From positions 1 to 10,916 of the forward strand of contig DASVES010000381.1 in the NCBI GenBank assembly GCA_036380435.1: a DNA stretch of 10,916 nucleotides, read 5' to 3'. Positions 5,644 to 10,916 of the stretch are shown here, in pieces. Numbering within the stretch: position 1 is the stretch's first letter; every line of letters begins with the position of its first letter. The DNA comes from DASQDT01 sp036380435. GTDB taxonomy: Bacteria; Acidobacteriota; Blastocatellia; Pyrinomonadales; Pyrinomonadaceae. The notes beneath the pieces are model-generated. The model was not told where the DNA came from. It was given only the letters and a program-made list of their open reading frames with translations, and ran no database searches. Made by a program: the position numbers and the translations under genes.

Positions 5644-8600
5644 CTAGAAGTAGAACTTCAAGCCGAGCTGAACCTGACGCGGGTCGCGGGTCGAGAAGAA
5701 CTGACCGAACTGCGAGTTGATGTTGATCAGGTTCTGGACGCTATTGAAGGCCGCGTCGGTCGGCAGCCGATCAGGGATCGTCTGGAACACGTCGTTGAAG
5801 ATCGTCTTGTTGAAGATGTTGAAGAACTCCGCGCGCAGTTGCACACGGATGTTCTCCGTGAAGATCAGGTTTTTCGACAGATTCACGTCCGTGAAAAACT
5901 GACTTGGGAAGCGGAACGGGGAGCGCGGCGAGTTGCCGATCTGGCCCGACAGCGTCGTCTGAAACGCCAGCGGGTTGAAGGCGTATGGGATGCCCCCGGC
6001 CGGGTTGACGGGGATGTTCTGAGTCGGGTCGCTGATGAGGTTCGGGCGGCTGCCACGCGCCGGGACGGTGGCCGAACCCTGGACGACGCGGTTTAAGGGC
6101 AGCCCCGTCTGCGCCGTCGTGATGCCGGCGATTTCCCAGCCGCTCAGCAAGAGGCGGCCCGCCGTCGTCTTGGCGAAGCCCGAGCCAAACGTCGGGACTT
6201 CGTAGACGTAGCTGGCGACGAAGACGTGCGTGCGGTCGAGACGCGAGACGGCCCGCTCCAGAGTGAAGTCGGTGCGAATCTGCGGCACGTCGATGGCGTC
6301 GCGGTCGTTAGTCGCGTCGGTGATGTTCTTCGACCATGTATACGACATCTGCGCCGTCAGCCCCTTCGCCGTCCTCATGCGGAACGAGCTGATGAGGCCG
6401 TGGTAGCGAGAGGTGGCGGTCGTCTGCCGGTCGGTGATCGTGCCGAAGCCGCGGAAGGGACGCGCGAGGTTGATGCAGTTGGCCGGGTTGTTCGAGGCGA
6501 GGAGCGCCGGGTCGCAGCCGGCCACGCCGCTCGCGGCGTTGAGAATCTCGGTCGGGGTCGGCGCGTTGATGTCCACGGGCCGGATCAGGTGGTTGCCGGC
6601 GGAGCCGGCGTAGCCGACCTCGAAGACCGTGTTGCGGAAAGGCTCCTGCTGCCAGGTGAGCGACCACTGCTGGACGATGGGCGTGACGAACGGGTCGGTC
6701 GTCGCGTTGACCGTGCCGAGGTTGCCGCGCGTCGTCGCCGCGACGGGCGCGGGGCTGCCGAACGGGACCGGGCTGGCGAACGTGCCCGTCAGGCTGATTG
6801 AGTTGTTGAAAGGCGGCGTCGTGAAGGAATTCTGCTCGACGATGCCGACGAGCGCCTGATCGTAATAGACGCCGTAGCCGCCGCGCAGAACCATCTTGCC
6901 TTCGCCGCGCGGGTCCCAGGCGAAGCCGATGCGCGGCCCCCAGTCGTTCTTGTCGCTCTTCTGGACTTGCCGGCCGAAGGGCGAATTCTGGCCCGCGTAG
7001 GCGAAGCCGTTCGTCAGGTCGAAAGTGCTGAGGGTGAACAGGGTGCAAGAGACGTTGGCGCACGTCGGCGCGCGCGACCGGTCGTAGAACTCCGGCAGGA
7101 ACGTCGCCAGCACGTCTTCCGTGTCATAGGGCTGGCGGAAGCGATAGTAGCGGATGCCGTAATCGAGTTGGAAGTTGGGGCGCACTTTCCACGTGTCCTG
7201 GAAGTAGAACTCGGTGCGCCCGAAGCGCAGGTGCTCGATCACGTCGCGCTCCGGCTCGGCGTAGCTGGCCGCGCGCCCGAGCAGGAAGTCGGCCAGCCCG
7301 ATGCCGGCGTTATTGCCCACGCGCGTCGTGATGCCCGTGAAGCCGTAGGTGCCCTGCGTGTTGCTGGCCGCGTTCTCGTCCTTCGACTCGAAGCTCACCT
7401 CCCCGCCGAACTTGAACGTGTGCGACCCGCGGATCATGGTTACGTTGTTCTTCGGGTTCCAGTTGCGGTACTTCACGTCGAAGAGCTGCCCGGAGCCGAT
7501 GGTGGGCTGCCCCGTGATGTTGATGATCGGCGGCAGGCCCGAATTGTTCTGCTCGAAAATCTCGTTGTGCGGGACGCTCAAGTCCGAGTTGTAACGCCCG
7601 ATGAGGTCTGACGTAATCTTGTTACCGGAGAAGGTGAAGGTGGCCTCGTTGACGATGTTCGGCCCGAAGGTGCTGGTCAGGCCGATGGCTAACACCTCGC
7701 CGGGGACGTTGGTGTTGGTCGTTGCTATGTCAGGGATCGTGGCGCCGAAGAAGAGGCCGCCCAGCTCGCGCGTCGCGGAGAGGTCGTGCGTGTAGCGACC
7801 CGTGAGCCGATGGGTCGAGCTGAAGTTGTGGTCGATGCGGATAGTTTCCTGCCGTGTGTTCTGGATGTTGGGCGTGACGACGGCGTAGCGGTTCGGCGCG
7901 CGCCCCGCCGTGGTCGAAGGGATGTTCGGCTCGGGGTAGAGGCTCAGGAGCGCCACCGCGGCCGGATTGATTCGCGCCGACGGGATGATGTTGCCGGGGA
8001 ATTGCAGGTTCGTCAGCGGGTCGAAGATCGGCAGGTTGCCGGCCTCGGAGAAGTTGCCCTGACGTTCGAGCAGGCTGGGCACCGTGATGGCCGAAGCCAG
8101 ACTCGGCGCGCGGATGATGCGGCGGAACTCGTGCGAGAACAGGAAGAACGTCTTATCCCGATTCGTGTTGTAGTGGCCGGGGATGAAGATGGGGCCGCTG
8201 ACGAGATAGCCGAAGTTGTTGTAGCGCAGCTTGGGCCGCGGCGTGCGCGGCTCGCCGGCTGTGGCAAGCCCCGCCAGCACAGTCGCGTCGTTCGGCCCGA
8301 AGGTGCCGTTGGCGTTGTTGAAGAAGCTGTTGGCGTTGAGGCGGTCGTTGCGGACGAATTCGTAGAGGGTGCCGTGGAAGTCGCTTCCCCCGCCGCGCGT
8401 GATGATGTTGACGACGCCGCCGCCGGAGCGCCCGAACTCGGCCGAAGGCACCGAGGTGATGACGCGGAACTCCTGAATCGAGTCCACCGTCGGCACGGAG
8501 AGCAGCGTGACGTTTGAGCCAACGTCGGTGTTGGTCACGCCGTCAACGAGGAAGTTGATCGAGTTGCGACGGGTGCCGTTGATGCTGAAGTCAACGACGT

Positions 8601-9123
8601 TCGTCAGTCCGATGCCGATCTCGGAGGAGCCGGAACTGGTGACGCCCGGGATGAGGGTGAGCAACTGCATGAAGTTGCGGTTGTTGAGCGGAATTTCGAC
8701 GACGCGCCGGTTCTCCACCACGTCGCCGACCGTGGGCGTCGTTTGGATGAGAGGCGCTTCGCTCGTGACCGTGATTGTCTCGCTGACGGCGCCGGCTTCG
8801 AGCGTGAAATTGAGCGTCTTCCGGTCGTTGACGTTCACTTCAAACCCCTGACTGACGTGCTCCTTAAAGCCCTGCGTGCGGACGGCGATGTCGTAGACGC
8901 CCGGCCGAAGCTGCGTGAACGTGTAGTTGCCGTCTTCGTCCGTCTGTATCTTGCGCTCCTCGCGCGTGTTCGTACTGGTCAGAGTAACCTCGGCGTTGGG
9001 CACGGCCGCACCCGCCGTGTCGGTCACGGTGCCCAGAATCGAGCCGGTGACTTCCTGTGCAAACGCCGTCGTCGCGCTCAGTGTTAAGGCGCAGGCGACG
9101 AGGGCGATAATTCGCTTGAACAT
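5644..9123 (-). CDS. Oar-like TonB-dependent outer-membrane receptor
   Basis: This is a 1159-residue outer-membrane protein of the large Oar-like TonB-dependent family, which is abundant in acidobacteria. Residues 1-23 are a clear signal peptide (MFKRI, hydrophobic core, AFAQ). A carboxypeptidase-regulatory-like beta-sandwich domain spans about 25-110, with GTVTDTAGAAVPNAEV and DEDGNYTFTQLRPGVYDI. A plug-type region follows at about 118-245 (SETITVTSEAPLI, VDGVTNTDVGS, GGGVVNIITRGGGSDFHG). The remainder, to the end, is a predicted beta-barrel rich in aromatic-alternating strands. The C-terminus QVQLGLKFYF ends in Phe, as expected for outer-membrane insertion. The length is typical of the family. 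The substrate cannot be read from sequence; candidates are oligosaccharides, peptides or metal chelates. It lies 129 bases downstream of a co-oriented exported D-aminoacylase gene. The ORF is intact with no frameshift seen. Confidence 0.92.
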   Translation of the reverse strand: MFKRIIALVACALTLSATTAFAQEVTGSILGTVTDTAGAAVPNAEVTLTSTNTREERKIQTDEDGNYTFTQLRPGVYDIAVRTQGFKEHVSQGFEVNVNDRKTLNFTLEAGAVSETITVTSEAPLIQTTPTVGDVVENRRVVEIPLNNRNFMQLLTLIPGVTSSGSSEIGIGLTNVVDFSINGTRRNSINFLVDGVTNTDVGSNVTLLSVPTVDSIQEFRVITSVPSAEFGRSGGGVVNIITRGGGSDFHGTLYEFVRNDRLNANSFFNNANGTFGPNDATVLAGLATAGEPRTPRPKLRYNNFGYLVSGPIFIPGHYNTNRDKTFFLFSHEFRRIIRAPSLASAITVPSLLERQGNFSEAGNLPIFDPLTNLQFPGNIIPSARINPAAVALLSLYPEPNIPSTTAGRAPNRYAVVTPNIQNTRQETIRIDHNFSSTHRLTGRYTHDLSATRELGGLFFGATIPDIATTNTNVPGEVLAIGLTSTFGPNIVNEATFTFSGNKITSDLIGRYNSDLSVPHNEIFEQNNSGLPPIINITGQPTIGSGQLFDVKYRNWNPKNNVTMIRGSHTFKFGGEVSFESKDENAASNTQGTYGFTGITTRVGNNAGIGLADFLLGRAASYAEPERDVIEHLRFGRTEFYFQDTWKVRPNFQLDYGIRYYRFRQPYDTEDVLATFLPEFYDRSRAPTCANVSCTLFTLSTFDLTNGFAYAGQNSPFGRQVQKSDKNDWGPRIGFAWDPRGEGKMVLRGGYGVYYDQALVGIVEQNSFTTPPFNNSISLTGTFASPVPFGSPAPVAATTRGNLGTVNATTDPFVTPIVQQWSLTWQQEPFRNTVFEVGYAGSAGNHLIRPVDINAPTPTEILNAASGVAGCDPALLASNNPANCINLARPFRGFGTITDRQTTATSRYHGLISSFRMRTAKGLTAQMSYTWSKNITDATNDRDAIDVPQIRTDFTLERAVSRLDRTHVFVASYVYEVPTFGSGFAKTTAGRLLLSGWEIAGITTAQTGLPLNRVVQGSATVPARGSRPNLISDPTQNIPVNPAGGIPYAFNPLAFQTTLSGQIGNSPRSPFRFPSQFFTDVNLSKNLIFTENIRVQLRAEFFNIFNKTIFNDVFQTIPDRLPTDAAFNSVQNLININSQFGQFFSTRDPRQVQLGLKFYF

Positions 9124-9129
9124 TAGCTA

Positions 9130-9134
9130 CCTCC
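9130..9134 (-). promoter_or_regulatory. Strong Shine-Dalgarno site of the receptor gene
   Basis: Minus-strand GGAGG lies 6 bases before ATG 9123. It is the best ribosome-binding site in the window and fixes the receptor start. The other genes here have weak or no such sites, so this gene may be highly translated. Confidence 0.8.
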
Positions 9135-9252
9135 AAAGAGTTACAGGGGAGTACTGTCAATGATGTCTGTACAAATGGTAAAGGCCGGGAGTTGCCGTCC
9201 GGTCTCGCGCCATCCGTCGGATTTTTTTCGTGTGCCCTTCCTCTACTGATCT

Positions 9253-10878
9253 TTACATCTTTCCACGCGGCGCGTGCCGGATTGCGGCGCCGGGGCGCGC
9301 GGCCGTCAGTTGGCCGTCGGCGACGACCGATTCGCCGTTGACGAAGACGTGGATGATGCCGGCCGCGTACTGGTGCGGCTGGTCGAAGGTGGCGAGGTCG
9401 GCCACGGTCTTCTCGTCGAAGACGACGAGGTCGGCGGCCATCCCTTCGCGCACCAGCCCGCGGTCGAAGAGGCCGAAGGTCTGGGCCGGCAGCGAGGTCA
9501 TCTTGCGGACGGCGTCTTCGAGCGGGATGACGCCCTGCTCGCGGACGTAGCGCCCGAGGACACGGGCGTTGTTGCCGTAGCCGCGCGGGTGCGGCACGCC
9601 TTCGCCGTGGCGGCGCACGCCCGAGTCGGAGGCGATCATCGTGAACGGCTCGCGCATGATGCGGCGCACGTCTTCCTCGCCCATCGAATGGTAGACCATC
9701 GAGGCGCCGCCCGCCTCGTACATCGAGAGTATCTGTTCGATCTGCGAGCCGATGTCCGCACGGCCGCGCGCCTGCTTCGTGATCTCGGCGATGTTCTTCC
9801 CGTTGAGCGCCGGGTCGGCGCGGTGGCTGGCGACGAACGCGTAAGAGTAGTCCTTGAAGCCGCTCCGCTTCAAGCCGTCGCGCATCTCTTTGACGACGCG
9901 GGCGCGTGTCGGCTTGTCGGCCAGACGCTTCTTCCCCTCCTCGCGCCCGCCTTCGAGCACCCATGAGGGGATACGCGAGTCGAGCGAGGTGGACGAGGCC
10001 GTGTAGGCGTATTGATCGACCGTCACCTGAAGACCGCGCGCGCGGGCCTCGCGCACGAGGCCCAAGGTCTCGCCCGTGCGGCCCCACCAGCGCTTGTTGC
10101 TGATCTTGAAGTGGGAGATTTCCACGGGGAGTCCGGCCTGCTCGCCGATGTGGATGCTCTCGCGGATGGCGTCGAGCACGCGCTCGCCCTCGTTGCGCAT
10201 GTGGGTGGCGTAGACGCCGCCGTGGCGGGCGGCGATGCGGGCGAGGGCCACCACTTCGCCGGTCTTGGCGTAGGTGCCGGGAACATAGATGAGGCCGGTG
10301 GAGAGGCCGACGGCGCCGTCGCGCATCGCCTGCTCAACCAGACCCTCCATCTTTTGCAACTCCTCGGCCGATGGCTCGCGGTTGGCCGTGCCCATCACGG
10401 CGGCGCGCACCGAGCCGTGGCCGACGAGCGTGGCGAGGTTGACGGCGAGCGGCTTGCTACGGACGCCGTCGAGGTACTCGGAGACGTTGACGGCCGAGCC
10501 GCCGCAGTTGCCGGAGACTAGAGTGGTCACGCCCATGCGGACGAAGTTTTCCGCCTCGGGCAGGTTGTAGATGTCTTCGACGTGCGCGTGAACGTCGATG
10601 AAGCCGGGGGCGAGAATCTGTCCGCGGGCGTCGATGACGCGCGCGGCCTCCTCGGGGGCGATGCGGCCGACGCGGGCGATGCGGCCTTCACGGACGCCCA
10701 CGTCGGCGCGGAACCACGGGTTGCCGGCGCCGTCAACGACGCGGGCGTTCGTGATGACGAGATCGTAGCGGGCTTCCGAAGCGGCGCCCGTCGCGGCGCG
10801 TAGCCGCGCGGGTTGCTGCGAGAAGAGGAGTGCGGCGACGGCGGCCGCGAGGGCCGCGCGCCTCAGGTGTCTTTTCAT
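9253..10878 (-). CDS. Exported D-aminoacylase-family amidohydrolase
   Basis: This is a 541-residue amidohydrolase of the N-acyl-D-amino-acid deacylase (D-aminoacylase) family, which releases free D-amino acids from N-acyl forms. Numbering from ATG 10878, the signatures are PGFIDVHAH (H97, H99), VSGNCGGS (C125, the family's metal-bridging cysteine), YATHMRNEGERV (H226), VEISHFK (H256) and MIASDSGVRRHGEG (D418, catalytic aspartate). A flanking composite beta domain appears as DLVITNARVVDGAGNPW at the start and AADLVVFD near the end. Residues 1-29 (KRHLRR, then an Ala/Leu core, ending near RAA) look like a signal peptide, implying periplasmic action. A TTG at 10881 immediately precedes the ATG; ATG is preferred. 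No clear Shine-Dalgarno site is visible in the 38 bases left before the window edge. The true substrate could be another N-acyl or cyclic amide compound. The receptor gene lies downstream on the same strand. Confidence 0.87.
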   Translation of the reverse strand: MKRHLRRAALAAAVAALLFSQQPARLRAATGAASEARYDLVITNARVVDGAGNPWFRADVGVREGRIARVGRIAPEEAARVIDARGQILAPGFIDVHAHVEDIYNLPEAENFVRMGVTTLVSGNCGGSAVNVSEYLDGVRSKPLAVNLATLVGHGSVRAAVMGTANREPSAEELQKMEGLVEQAMRDGAVGLSTGLIYVPGTYAKTGEVVALARIAARHGGVYATHMRNEGERVLDAIRESIHIGEQAGLPVEISHFKISNKRWWGRTGETLGLVREARARGLQVTVDQYAYTASSTSLDSRIPSWVLEGGREEGKKRLADKPTRARVVKEMRDGLKRSGFKDYSYAFVASHRADPALNGKNIAEITKQARGRADIGSQIEQILSMYEAGGASMVYHSMGEEDVRRIMREPFTMIASDSGVRRHGEGVPHPRGYGNNARVLGRYVREQGVIPLEDAVRKMTSLPAQTFGLFDRGLVREGMAADLVVFDEKTVADLATFDQPHQYAAGIIHVFVNGESVVADGQLTAARPGAAIRHAPRGKM

Positions 10879-10916
10879 CAAATCAAAATTCGCGGACGGG
10901 GAAAAGGGGCGCGGGC

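Noticed and set aside
9135..9165. Minus-strand TTGACA before the receptor gene as a promoter
   Set aside because: At 17-base spacing the -10 would be TTTGGA and overlap the Shine-Dalgarno site, so it is not a credible promoter.
8864..10087. A 407-codon minus-strand frame spanning the start of the receptor and the end of the deacylase
   Set aside because: It overlaps two well-supported genes in another frame, has Arg-rich low-complexity translation, and crosses the intergenic gap. It is a frame shadow.
1..10916. tRNA, rRNA, CRISPR arrays, insertion sequences, prophage or defence genes
   Set aside because: No cloverleaf, regularly spaced repeat array, transposase or phage-type protein was seen on either strand.

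Overview
The window is a GC-rich bacterial chromosomal segment that codes almost edge to edge. The likely source is an acidobacterium, possibly of the Blastocatellia type. This is an inference from the very large Oar-like TonB-dependent receptor with an N-terminal carboxypeptidase-regulatory-like domain, the high GC with many long antisense shadow frames, and the palindromic repeat between genes. No rRNA or other marker fixes the taxonomy.

Layout: (1) Positions 1-2957, plus strand, carry glcE and glcF, the FAD-binding and iron-sulfur subunits of glycolate oxidase. glcD is presumably just upstream, outside the window. A perfect 29-bp inverted repeat separates the two genes. (2) Positions 2969-4195, minus strand, carry nagA (N-acetylglucosamine-6-phosphate deacetylase), which converges on glcF with an 11-bp gap. 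(3) Positions 4196-4346 are a divergent promoter region with two candidate back-to-back sigma70-type promoters. (4) Positions 4347-5528, plus strand, encode an exported TPR-repeat protein that ends in a strong hairpin terminator. (5) Positions 5529-5643 are a convergent gap with two hairpins. (6) Positions 5644-9123, minus strand, encode a 1159-residue Oar-like outer-membrane TonB-dependent receptor with an excellent Shine-Dalgarno site. (7) Positions 9253-10878, minus strand, encode an exported D-aminoacylase-family amidohydrolase, upstream of and co-oriented with the receptor.

Functionally the segment is catabolic and scavenging. GlcDEF would oxidise glycolate to glyoxylate. NagA deacetylates GlcNAc-6-P from chitin or cell-wall recycling. 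The exported D-aminoacylase would release D-amino acids from N-acyl derivatives, and the receptor could import an unknown substrate. A shared cell-wall or biopolymer scavenging theme for the right half is speculative. I see no phage, CRISPR, insertion sequence, toxin-antitoxin or defence genes, and no clearly new system. The features most worth a second look are the glcE-glcF inverted repeat, the interdomain insert in GlcF, the low-complexity N-terminus of GlcE and the paired promoters.
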